In this document: positions 33,683-41,918 of the stretch, piece by piece | How positions within the stretch are numbered: the first letter of the stretch is position 1 | Layout of the letters: each line of letters opens with the position of its first letter | Source: DATNPX01 sp036702975 | GTDB taxonomy: Bacteria > Cyanobacteriota > Vampirovibrionia > Obscuribacterales > Obscuribacteraceae | Length of the DNA: 64,000 nucleotides | Assembly: GCA_036702975.1 (NCBI GenBank) | Contig: DATNPX010000008.1 | Coordinates: 62,001 to 126,000, forward strand | Direction of reading: 5' to 3' | Position numbers and translations under genes: made by a program | The notes under the pieces: generated by a model | The model's database searches: none | What the model was told of the DNA's origin: nothing | Seen by the model: only the letters and a program-made list of their open reading frames with translations

Positions 33683-35137
33683 TTAGAACCTGAAATAGAT
33701 AAATGGATTGTAGGTGCCGGCTGCCATCTCGGTAATTGATAGTGAGAGAATGGCACCAACCCAAGCAGTTCTAATTACTGCTCTGTAGGCCGGCTGACGC
33801 ACCTCTGGCAGTGGCGCCTGCGTTTTTACATCACGCGTTGGTGGGAAGAGCCAATCGCGAATAATCGGAGTCGAGCCGAGAATTCCTAATAGCAAAATGA
33901 ACAGCACTCGGTTGTCGAGCAAGACTCCAAGCGTGTATTCGCTCGGAATTGGGTGTGCTAGACCAAACATTGCCTTGTAAAACATCATCGCTTGACGCAA
34001 GGTTTCCGCTCGGAACAAAACCCACCCCATCATTACTACGAAGATGGTGTACGCATGCTTAAGCGGTCGTGGGATCTTTTGTAGGAAATTACCGAATCCT
34101 GAACGCTCGAGTCCAAGGAATGCACCGTGATACAAACCCCAGATGATGAAATTCCAGCTGGCGCCGTGCCATAGCCCACATAAGAAAAATACGGTGACTA
34201 AGTTGAAGCGTGTGCGCCATTCACCATGCCGATTTCCACCGAGCGGAATATATAAGTAATCGCGGAACCAGTTGGATAGCGAAATATGCCAACGCTGCCA
34301 GAATTCGCGAATCGATTGAGCAATATAAGGGAAGTTGAAATTTTCGAGGAACCGGAAACCGAACATCAGGCCCAGTCCAATCGCCATGTCTGAGTAACCG
34401 GAGAAGTCAAAATAGATTTGCAGCGTGTAACAGATGGTGCCAAGCCAAGCTACGCTGGGAGTTAGTTCGTGCAGATTCATTCCGAAGACTTTGTCTGCCA
34501 CCGCCGCCATGGTGTTGGCGATCAACATTTTCTTGCCGAGACCGATGACAAAACGGCGCGTTCCTTCGGCGAATTTTTCCACGTTGACTTTTCGCTCGGT
34601 GATCTGATCGCTTACATCGTGATAACGAATGATCGGACCCGCCACGAGCTGGGGGAACAAGGAAATATAGAGCGCTAGGTTGATTGGATTGCCCTGTGCT
34701 TTCGCTTGCTTCCTATAGATGTCTATGACGTACGACAATGAGTGGAAAGTGAAGAAGGAGATACCCAGCGGAAGGGTGATCAGCGGAATCGGAATCTGCT
34801 GTATATGCAGCTTGGCAAGAACTAGATCAACTTCTGTGAGAATGAAGTCCGCATATTTGAAGAAGACTAGAATGCCCAAATTCACAAAAACAGCCATGAG
34901 AAGACTGAGCTTGCGCGCGCCTTCTTCTTTCGCTTCATCTATGGTGATGGCGAAGGCGTAATTGAGAACAATAGATAGAAGCATCACCCAGAGGAACGAA
35001 AGCTCGCCCCAGGCATAGAAAAACAGACTGGCCAACAATAGAAATGCATTGCGCCACGCCACGCTCCGGAGTGAGGAATATACGAGCAGCACGATCGGCA
35101 AAAATAGAAAGAGGAAGACGAGCGAGCTAAATACCAC
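33683..35137 (-). CDS. MBOAT family O-acyltransferase (AlgI-like)
   Basis: 484 residues, the usual AlgI length. MVFSSLVFLFLFLP at the start, LPLGISFFTFHSLSYVID, LFPQLVAGPIIRYHD, YFDFSGYSDMAIGLGLMFGF, FWQRWHISLSNWFRDYLYIPLGG, and LCGLWHGASWNFIIWG with active-site H324 and second His 337. GTG start with GGAG 6 bases before it. It is followed by the AlgJ-like gene, so this is a second O-acetylation module distinct from 5344-8140. It is divergent from the glycosyltransferase at 35461, with palindrome copy 3 between. Confidence 0.93.
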   Translation of the reverse strand: MVFSSLVFLFLFLPIVLLVYSSLRSVAWRNAFLLLASLFFYAWGELSFLWVMLLSIVLNYAFAITIDEAKEEGARKLSLLMAVFVNLGILVFFKYADFILTEVDLVLAKLHIQQIPIPLITLPLGISFFTFHSLSYVIDIYRKQAKAQGNPINLALYISLFPQLVAGPIIRYHDVSDQITERKVNVEKFAEGTRRFVIGLGKKMLIANTMAAVADKVFGMNLHELTPSVAWLGTICYTLQIYFDFSGYSDMAIGLGLMFGFRFLENFNFPYIAQSIREFWQRWHISLSNWFRDYLYIPLGGNRHGEWRTRFNLVTVFFLCGLWHGASWNFIIWGLYHGAFLGLERSGFGNFLQKIPRPLKHAYTIFVVMMGWVLFRAETLRQAMMFYKAMFGLAHPIPSEYTLGVLLDNRVLFILLLGILGSTPIIRDWLFPPTRDVKTQAPLPEVRQPAYRAVIRTAWVGAILSLSITEMAAGTYNPFIYFRF

Positions 35138-35460
35138 GATGCACTCCGGGGATCGTCAATAGGTAATGATGATACGCGGCCGGCGCGTCTGAATGGCTTC
35201 CTCCGAGCTAAATACTTGCTAAGGGTTTTCAAGATTATGCCGGGCGACATAAAATCCTCTTTACAAGCCTGTCCGTAATCGGCTAAATATGACCAAAAAA
35301 GTAAACCGATATCGGTTTACTTTTATCCTCAAATATATTTTTTCGATTTTTAGGGCAGGGGTGAAAGCTTTGTAATGTCACATGCAGCGTAATTAGCTTT
35401 GTCTAAGTACCGGTAGGGTCTATGATTGTTCATTGACAACCCCCACCTTTGCGACCAGTC
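35138..35460. other. Divergent intergenic region carrying palindrome copy 3
   Basis: Separates the AlgI/AlgJ-like pair from the glycosyltransferase genes. Only the palindrome at 35297-35324 and surrounding AT-rich DNA stand out. Confidence 0.5.
35297..35324. repeat. 28-bp perfect palindrome, copy 3 (candidate operator)
   Basis: Same 28 bp as the copies at 12305, 29569 and 47482. It lies 160 bp upstream of the MBOAT start and 137 bp upstream of the glycosyltransferase start, placed to control both. Confidence 0.9.
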
Positions 35461-36618
35461 ATGCTCGCTACCGACTCCTCGGTCAATCTCACTCCTGTCA
35501 GCGTTCAGGCGCCTGCGCTTGGCGTTTCTGTGCATGGATATGTTGCTGGTCGTCTCTCGGTCATCATCCGCGCCCATCAAGCTTGCAACCGAGAACTCCT
35601 TAAAGAATCGCTCGAATCCCTTTGTGCATCAACATATCCTGACCTGGAAGTGGTGGTGGCGACTGATACTTCGGATTTGTCGGTACAGCAAAGCCTTCAG
35701 TCCGTCATTGACTCGATTCCTTGGTGCCAGCCAGCTTTTGCGGTGCTGACAGTGGTGGATTGCACAGGCATCAGCGATACTCGCTCGCGTCTTTTGAATG
35801 AAGGTGTTAAACGGAGTAGTGGACAATTTGTCGCCTTTCTTGATTACGATGACGTTGTCTATCCTGATGGCTACCGGATTCTGGTCGACGAGCTTATCGT
35901 CTCAGGCCGAGGAGTCGCCGCGGGGGGAACGCAGGTTGCTGAAGTTACAAAAGTTGCGGACGGAAAGTTCGAGGTCGGTGCGGCGCGCCCGTTTGTGCAT
36001 GACGGACGTTCCAAGCTCGATCTATTTAAAGGTAACTTTCTACCGATTCACAGTTTCGTGATCAATCGTTTCGTTGTTCCGAAAGATTCTATCTGTACCG
36101 AGGAATCTCTCAAGCGGTTGGAAGACCACTGTTTACTGGTCAAGCTGGCATTGGTGACTGAGTTTTCCTTTGCAAAAATGAACGTGCCAGTCTGCGAATA
36201 TCGTGTGTTTGATGGGGTCTTTTCTGGCGATCGTTCCAAGTTTCTCGATAGCAAGGACCCTGATATTGAAGCCTGGAGGCAATCCAAGGAGTTCATCGTC
36301 AATCTTGTTGCGCGCTCCACGGCGACTGTAAATGTTGCGCAACTGAAGGAAGATATTCTCGAGCGCGTAAACATCGAGAGTGAAAGAGCGAAGCAGCAAG
36401 TGCGCCATGAAGCACAACTGGAAATCGATGCACTCAAGCAGCGCGTCAATGAGGCTGAACAGACTAACTTAGCGCTCTCTTATCAAATTGAAAAATGGCA
36501 AGCCGCAAACAAAAATCTGGGAGCGCAGCTAGACCTACAGAATGCGGAGTTGTCGCGCCGTCCATATCGCGTTGTGCGCTGGCTTTTGTCGCTGATGCAT
36601 AAGCTCACAAGTCGGTAA
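35461..36618 (+). CDS. Family 2 glycosyltransferase with C-terminal coiled coil
   Basis: About 385 residues from ATG 35461 (TTG 35449 is also open). The GT-A fold begins at LSVIIRAHQACNRELLKESLESL; VAFLDYDDVVYPDGYRIL carries the metal-binding acidic motif. The last 90 residues are a coiled coil (ERAKQQVRHEAQLEIDALKQ onward) ending with a basic hydrophobic tail (RPYRVVRWLLSLMHKL) that may bind the membrane. Such transferases build O-antigen or exopolysaccharide chains in the cytoplasm. Divergent from the AlgI/AlgJ pair; followed by a repeat array and a methyltransferase-glycosyltransferase fusion gene. Confidence 0.88.
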   Translation: MLATDSSVNLTPVSVQAPALGVSVHGYVAGRLSVIIRAHQACNRELLKESLESLCASTYPDLEVVVATDTSDLSVQQSLQSVIDSIPWCQPAFAVLTVVDCTGISDTRSRLLNEGVKRSSGQFVAFLDYDDVVYPDGYRILVDELIVSGRGVAAGGTQVAEVTKVADGKFEVGAARPFVHDGRSKLDLFKGNFLPIHSFVINRFVVPKDSICTEESLKRLEDHCLLVKLALVTEFSFAKMNVPVCEYRVFDGVFSGDRSKFLDSKDPDIEAWRQSKEFIVNLVARSTATVNVAQLKEDILERVNIESERAKQQVRHEAQLEIDALKQRVNEAEQTNLALSYQIEKWQAANKNLGAQLDLQNAELSRRPYRVVRWLLSLMHKLTSR

Positions 36619-36770
36619 CAACTTACGCTGCCCGCAACAGACTAAGCTTGCAACGACCAAGCTTGCGACGACCAAGCCAGCAGCAGACTAAGCTTGCAGC
36701 GACCAAGCGTGCAGCGACCAAGCTTGCAACAGACTAAGCTTGCGACAGACCAAGCTTGCGGCAACTTACG
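36619..36770. repeat. Degenerate tandem array of ~15-16-bp units with HindIII-like AAGCTT cores
   Basis: About eight units of the type GCRRCGACCAAGCTT or GCAACAGACTAAGCTT, directly behind the stop codon of the glycosyltransferase. The array is bracketed by CAACTTACG at 36619-36627 and 36762-36770. Confidence 0.9.
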
Positions 36771-36875
36771 ATTGTTAAATAATCAACAGAGCCATTTCTG
36801 CTAGACTTTGCGGGTTGTCAGGATTGATGCGTAATCACAGACAGCCAACCTCGTAATACTTTTTTGAGAAATACT

Positions 36876-38546
36876 ATGTCCTTAGCGTCAGTACCGAATC
36901 CCAATGCTAGCCTTGTGTCGACGCCATTCGCGGGGACTTTGCCGAGCATGGACTACTACGCAGTTCTAAAAGATGTGCATGCACTGCTCCAGCCGAAGAC
37001 TTACCTGGAGATAGGCGTTGGTGACGGGAAGGCTATTGCGCAAGCGTTGAGCACTACTGTTTGCATTGGTGTTGATCCATCGTTGTCTATTCAAAAAGCA
37101 CCGCGTGGTGGCACTTATCTATTTGAGTTCACAAGCGACGAGTTTTTCGCGGGCTCCTTTCTCACCGACATTCTGTCGGGAGCATCATTAGATCTAGCTT
37201 TTATCGATGGCAAACATCTTTTTGAATTCGCCCTTCGCGATTTCATGAATATCGAACGGCATTGCAATAACAACTCGGTCGTCGTGGTGCGCGATCCGCT
37301 GCCATTGAATGCTGAGATGGCGAGTCGCGAGCAGTCCACTCAATTTTGGAGTGGTGATATCTGGAAGCTGATTGCTTGTTTGAAGCAGCATCGTCCCGAC
37401 CTTTCAGTAACCATGCTCGATGTGGCGCCAGCTGGTCTTGCGTTCATCTCAAACTTAGATCCCAAGTCTGACGTTTTGGAAAAGAATCACTTTACGATCG
37501 TGCGCGATTACATTCCTCAAGGTCAGACTGAATATGCGCAGTTTATGAAGAATGCAAACCGCACATCTGACTTGCATTCAGCACTTGCGGCTGCCAGAAA
37601 GTTTAGTATGGACCGGAAGCTTTTTCACGCATCCCGTTCATTGACCGCTATGGTGAAGCCTGAGAAGATTTCGGAAGTTGTCCGCTACGTTCCTCAGGTA
37701 GATGCGATTCCGCCGAAGCCGGTGTTTGAGACACCTCATTTGACACCACATGGAGGACGCCGCGGCAGTAAGCCACTGAAGATGCTTGGCGTGCTGCTTT
37801 GCTACAACGACGGAGATTTCGTTAGCGATGCCGTGGAGGCTCTGTTGGAAAACGGGCACCACATTTTGGCATGGGATCATGGTTCAAATGATGAAACTGC
37901 AGCGATGCTGGATAAGTACAACGGTGAGTTTTTGCAGAGGCACTTTCTACCTCGCGAGTTCGATTTTTACGGACTCTATGCTCATGTCTCTCGGCATATA
38001 ATCGAGAACTTTGGGCAGTCATATGATTGGGTCTCGTGGCCAGATATGGACGAGATTTTGGAAGGTCCGACACGGGAAAAATCCTACCCTGAATATGTGC
38101 AAGAAGTGCTCGATTCCGGATGCACTCATGTTCAATTTGAAAATTACAATTATTGGTTCACAAGCGCAGATGACTGGTCTATCGAATCTCCGGCTAGGCG
38201 CATTCGCCATTATGGATTACGACCAGGATGTGCTCCTCGAATACGAGCTTGGCGTGCTGATGTGACGAATGAACGTTGGTTCAACCACAATCCGCTGCCC
38301 GGCGAGAAATATCCGCAACACTTCAAACTGCGTCACTATCCGATGCGCACTTATGAAAAAGCCATGAGGCGTTTGATTGCAGATAGGCACAATCTCAGAC
38401 GCGAGGATGCCAATGTCCACTACGAAAATATGGCGAAACATCTGGACAAGATGACGATTCGTCCAACCAGCTTGCATTTCGATGATGGGGTTTCCGAATT
38501 GAGCATGGATCCTATTTATCCATGGGAAGGCATGTACCGCGCGTAG
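36876..38546 (+). CDS. Fusion of a methyltransferase-like domain and a family 2-like glycosyltransferase
   Basis: About 556 residues from ATG 36876 (GAGAA 5 bases before it; TTG 36864 also open). The N-terminal part has a class I SAM-methyltransferase pattern: TYLEIGVGDGKAIAQAL, IGVDPS, and LDLAFIDGKHLFEFALRD. The C-terminal part (from about residue 300) is a glycosyltransferase of the PF13704 type: LGVLLCYNDGDFVSDAVEALLE, AWDHGSNDETAAML, WVSWPDMDEIL, with NYWFTSADDW further on. It may add and methylate a sugar of the local glycan. The methyl acceptor is unknown and could equally be lost; the first half might only be a binding domain. Confidence 0.85.
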   Translation: MSLASVPNPNASLVSTPFAGTLPSMDYYAVLKDVHALLQPKTYLEIGVGDGKAIAQALSTTVCIGVDPSLSIQKAPRGGTYLFEFTSDEFFAGSFLTDILSGASLDLAFIDGKHLFEFALRDFMNIERHCNNNSVVVVRDPLPLNAEMASREQSTQFWSGDIWKLIACLKQHRPDLSVTMLDVAPAGLAFISNLDPKSDVLEKNHFTIVRDYIPQGQTEYAQFMKNANRTSDLHSALAAARKFSMDRKLFHASRSLTAMVKPEKISEVVRYVPQVDAIPPKPVFETPHLTPHGGRRGSKPLKMLGVLLCYNDGDFVSDAVEALLENGHHILAWDHGSNDETAAMLDKYNGEFLQRHFLPREFDFYGLYAHVSRHIIENFGQSYDWVSWPDMDEILEGPTREKSYPEYVQEVLDSGCTHVQFENYNYWFTSADDWSIESPARRIRHYGLRPGCAPRIRAWRADVTNERWFNHNPLPGEKYPQHFKLRHYPMRTYEKAMRRLIADRHNLRREDANVHYENMAKHLDKMTIRPTSLHFDDGVSELSMDPIYPWEGMYRA

Positions 38547-38576
38547 CTGCAAATCAGAGTCTGCTAGGAGGGCTTC

Positions 38577-39218
38577 GTGATTTCTTCTAAATCACTGGTG
38601 GTGGCACTAAGCGTAACCCTTTTAGTTGATAGCCTGACTTCTGTCGCTCAGGCGAAAAAGAAAAACTCCGATGACGATTCTAAGCCGGAAGAAACTATCC
38701 CGGCTGCGGTGGTTACAGGCTTGGCGGGAGAACAGTATATTTTTTACGGGCTTGGCGGAATAGTAGTCGAGCAAACTCCGAAGCCCGGCATGTGGCACTC
38801 AAACATGCGCAGTTATAAGATTTCAATTGATGGAAGTAAGATCGGAGCTAGTGCTGCCGGGGGGACTACAGGACGTGGTGGTGCTGGTGAGGCAGGCGGC
38901 GGCGTCTCTGAAAGTGGTGCTTTTGGAAGTGGTGCTCTGACTGCTAACTTCGCCGCTGCAAAGGTGAATGGTGACTTTATGGCGGTGGCTGGTACGGCGT
39001 ACTTCGTTTCTAGTTCCGCTGTTTGCACTTTGCCGGCCGCTGGTGGTGCGGCAGGGCGTGAAGTTCTTGTCTGCAATAACACCGATGGTGGTGCAATTAA
39101 ATACTGTACCGCTGCGGGTGAATTGATTTCCGGTCAAGCCTCTGGAACTCTAGGCAATTCGAAACCATACAAAATAGATCGATTTATTTCGGATGGCAAA
39201 AACTGGTTCCTCGAATAA
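38577..39218 (+). CDS. Secreted glycine/alanine-rich protein of unknown function
   Basis: 213 residues from GTG 38577, with AGGAGG 6 bases upstream. The signal peptide ends ..SVAQA; a charged KKKNSDDDSKPEE stretch follows. The middle (about residues 95-125) is Gly/Ala/Ser-rich. Two Cys residues (CTLPAAGG and VCNNTDGG) and a third (KYCTAAGEL) lie in a beta-rich end. No family recognised. Its position behind two glycosyltransferase genes suggests a surface or matrix protein, but that is only context. Confidence 0.7.
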   Translation: MISSKSLVVALSVTLLVDSLTSVAQAKKKNSDDDSKPEETIPAAVVTGLAGEQYIFYGLGGIVVEQTPKPGMWHSNMRSYKISIDGSKIGASAAGGTTGRGGAGEAGGGVSESGAFGSGALTANFAAAKVNGDFMAVAGTAYFVSSSAVCTLPAAGGAAGREVLVCNNTDGGAIKYCTAAGELISGQASGTLGNSKPYKIDRFISDGKNWFLE

Positions 39219-39223
39219 TCTGT

Positions 39224-39324
39224 TTTATTTCAGGATCTTGTTTATTTCAGGATCTTGTTTATTGCGGGATCTCGTTCATTGCGGATCTTGTTCGTTGTGG
39301 GATCTCGTTCATTGCAGGATCTTG
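39224..39324. repeat. Six tandem copies of a 17-bp repeat grown from a gene's 3' end
   Basis: Units of TTTATTTCAGGATCTTG or TTCATTGCAGGATCTTG at 39224, 39241, 39258, 39275 (16 bp), 39291 and 39308. The last copy contains the final codons and the TGA stop of the minus-strand gene at 39309-41129; the others lie downstream of it. Confidence 0.92.
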
Positions 39325-41129
39325 ACTCTCAAAACTTGCTTGCTTACTGCAATTTGTTGACCGCCTGTAGATTCTACTGCTAGACATATTGTGTGTTCGC
39401 CAGGGACCAATATTGATGGCGAAAAAGATGCATAGAAGCCGCAGTCCGAAAGGCGTTTGTTCTTGAAGCTCTCCGCTACACCCGGATATCTTAATCCGTA
39501 GCAGGCGGGAACAATGGTGGGTACTTGTGATTCTTGATCGAGTAAGAGTGCGACTCGTTTCGCCGGGGCACCACTGTTTGCATCAAAAGCCCATCCGGAT
39601 ATAGAGATTGATTTCGGACTGTTCCTTTGAATCGAAATTTCGCTCGGTGTTTTGGCTGTTGTTTCGTTCGGTGCAGAGCCTGCCGGCAGATCAAGGCAAT
39701 ATGCTGGCTCTTGTTTTGTGAATGGTATGTTGTCGAGGCCGCTTTGCGATGCGGCTCGATTGAATATGCTCAGTTTGTGTCGTTTCAAAACCTCGGCCTG
39801 GAACCGGACGAAATATGGATTCGATTGCAACGCTTTTAGATCTTCGTCGACCTGAATTTCGTTGGTGCGGAGAAGATAGGCATTTTTCAATTGTAGATTG
39901 CGCCAGTATGTTCCATTGAACAAAGCCGTGCTGTAACCCGCAAATGATGCAGTTCCCACGAGCAATAGAACGGCAACGAAAATAAGTCGACGCACCATCG
40001 CCGGTTTGATATCACTGAAACACAAAATTAAGTAAGCACCGAGCAACATGATATTCGAAAACTGAGCGTATCTTGAAGCCATGGCTTCCAAGTAACCACG
40101 CTCTGAGCGAGCTATTGTCACAAGTCCCATTGCTAAAGCGCCGTACAGAAAAACGGCTATACCAGCTCGTAGTGCGTGGTCGTGTTGCCCGAACGGGCGC
40201 TTGAAGAGTAAGAATCCTGCGAAGCACAGATAGATCGCAATGACGATAGCGCCGCAGACCTGGGTTGACGCAGGCAATGTGCAGAACGGAAAACCACAGA
40301 GCGTGAGCAAATATGGCGGAATTGCAACCAGTTTGTGCAAGATTGCAGTTCCGAGCGGATCGTGAGGAAGCACTGGTGATGGTGCCTTGTGTGATAGCCA
40401 GCTAAGACATGCATAACCGCCAAATGCAAAGACGCAACAGGCGAGCCATATACGCACTGTTGCATATTCGAGCTGCCTGCGGAGAGGGAAGCCTGCTAGT
40501 TGAACCAATCCTATGAACCATACCAAAAGCCCGCTTGCGGAACCGCTAAAGCTTCCGATGATACCGGATAATAATGCGATGAAGAAGGCTGGAGATGGCT
40601 TTTCTCGTCGCGTGTGGAATAGTGCGGTGATACTTGCTGTGACGAAAAAAATAGTCATCGAATTCAGAAAAACGGAACCGTTTATAAATACGTCCCATGG
40701 TCTCAGCCCGAATATGAGTAGCGATGCGGGAATACATAGAGCCGTGGATTTGAAGGTCGTTCCGAATGTTTTGATGACTATATGCATCAATAAAAATAGC
40801 GTCAGTAAGAGAAATATCCAGCTTAGATACATCTCTGCCACAATGTTGAAATGGGTGATGAACCCTAGCGCGAGCATGACGATTTTTCCGAAAAATAAGC
40901 AATGCCCGTTGTGCAGCCCCAGGAAAAATTGCGGAGAGAGTTTGCCGCTGTACCAATCATTGAATCCGTTGACAAAAACGAAATCGTCGACGACTGGAAC
41001 GTTTACGCCGTATGCTTTTATGTAAAGGAGCGCAATGAGTGCGGGTATAAGGCACGCAAGCAACGCAAGAAGAAAAGGCGATGATTTTGCTGATAACTTC
41101 ACGGACGATTCAGGAGCGCCAGTGCACAC
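39309..41129 (-). CDS. Large membrane protein with C-terminal beta domain, GT-C-like
   Basis: 606 residues from GTG 41129 (AAAGG upstream). About ten spans up to residue 415. The first outside loop has VPVVDDFVFVNGFNDWYSGKL and LGLHNGHCLFF, resembling the acidic loop of GT-C transferases. A C-terminal outside domain (about 505-606) has ISGWAFDANSGAPAKRVALLLD, YGLRYPGVAESF and LVPGEHTICLAVES, a beta-sandwich type often found at the end of such proteins. A glycosyltransferase role is likely but unproven. Its last residues (RVKILQ) are encoded by the seed copy of the 17-bp repeat. Confidence 0.7.
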   Translation of the reverse strand: MCTGAPESSVKLSAKSSPFLLALLACLIPALIALLYIKAYGVNVPVVDDFVFVNGFNDWYSGKLSPQFFLGLHNGHCLFFGKIVMLALGFITHFNIVAEMYLSWIFLLLTLFLLMHIVIKTFGTTFKSTALCIPASLLIFGLRPWDVFINGSVFLNSMTIFFVTASITALFHTRREKPSPAFFIALLSGIIGSFSGSASGLLVWFIGLVQLAGFPLRRQLEYATVRIWLACCVFAFGGYACLSWLSHKAPSPVLPHDPLGTAILHKLVAIPPYLLTLCGFPFCTLPASTQVCGAIVIAIYLCFAGFLLFKRPFGQHDHALRAGIAVFLYGALAMGLVTIARSERGYLEAMASRYAQFSNIMLLGAYLILCFSDIKPAMVRRLIFVAVLLLVGTASFAGYSTALFNGTYWRNLQLKNAYLLRTNEIQVDEDLKALQSNPYFVRFQAEVLKRHKLSIFNRAASQSGLDNIPFTKQEPAYCLDLPAGSAPNETTAKTPSEISIQRNSPKSISISGWAFDANSGAPAKRVALLLDQESQVPTIVPACYGLRYPGVAESFKNKRLSDCGFYASFSPSILVPGEHTICLAVESTGGQQIAVSKQVLRVKILQ

Positions 41130-41207
41130 GCCCTTTGCTGGTTTTCGCTCGTGTCATTGTATCCGGTGAATGGTATCTGATGAATCAGGCATCGCAGGGC
41201 TTCAAGA

Positions 41208-41242
41208 CTAAAACTGATCTAAAAACCGGTCTAAAAACTGAT
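41208..41242. repeat. Three short tandem CTAAAAACTGAT-like units
   Basis: CTAAAACTGAT, CTAAAAACCGGT and CTAAAAACTGAT follow each other at 41208, 41219 and 41231, about 80-110 bp upstream of the divergent gene at 41129. Confidence 0.7.
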
Positions 41243-41636
41243 CGTACACACGATTTACGATTAAGCTGAAATAATTTCCTGCTGCTAAGATTAGTCTAAA
41301 GCTGAGGGTCGGATGGTTGCTAAGAGTCTGAATGGAAAGTTGTGACGAGAATGCAGCTTATGACAAGCTCTTGGTGTTGCATGTGGTGGCAAGCGCTGGC
41401 CATTGCTGATGCGCCGGGTTTGGCAATTCCTCGGATGTTTTAGGCAGCGGTTCCCGCAGATTCATGGTTTGCGATGGATGTCAATGTGTGTCTAGGTGCA
41501 ACTATGTCACTTGCATCCTCAAGTGCAACTCTTGCAAATTGACTCTGCTCTGGCGGCGTTCTAGGCGGCAGTATTAGTATTTTCCCTGTGAAAAGTAGTC
41601 GGCGGATGAGCGATCTTATAAACCCAATGATCCGTG

Positions 41637-41661
41637 GAGAACCGTCTCTGATAAGGTTCTC
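41637..41661. other. Hairpin in the TolC upstream region
   Basis: GAGAACC (41637-41643), 11-base loop, GGTTCTC (41655-41661). No T-run, so not a clear terminator; could be part of a structured leader. Confidence 0.35.
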
Positions 41662-41918
41662 AATTGGTTACCAACGATCATTCGCTAGAATTCACTTCGT
41701 TTAAGGAGATCGCCGAACCCACTGTCTAAAGCATCTAGCGTCTTCAAATTTTGTTCAGAACAGAGAACTGGGTGCACTAAACGTGGTAGCATCTTGCCGC
41801 GCGTAAAATCGGCCGAACAAGCTTGCCCCTGCTGAGTTGCGCTGCAAGTCGAATGGCTCGTAAATCAACCATCATTGCCTGACTTATTCGGTAATTTCTG
41901 GGGTTGCGAAGGATACTA

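Larger units (their letters stand above)
41130..41918. other. 789-bp region without a supported gene
   Basis: The longest non-coding stretch of the window, between the divergent GT-C-like gene and the TolC operon. Short frames (41081-41269 and others) have no support. It holds a small 11-12-bp repeat (41208-41242) and a hairpin (41637-41661). A long leader or a small RNA is possible. Confidence 0.5.
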
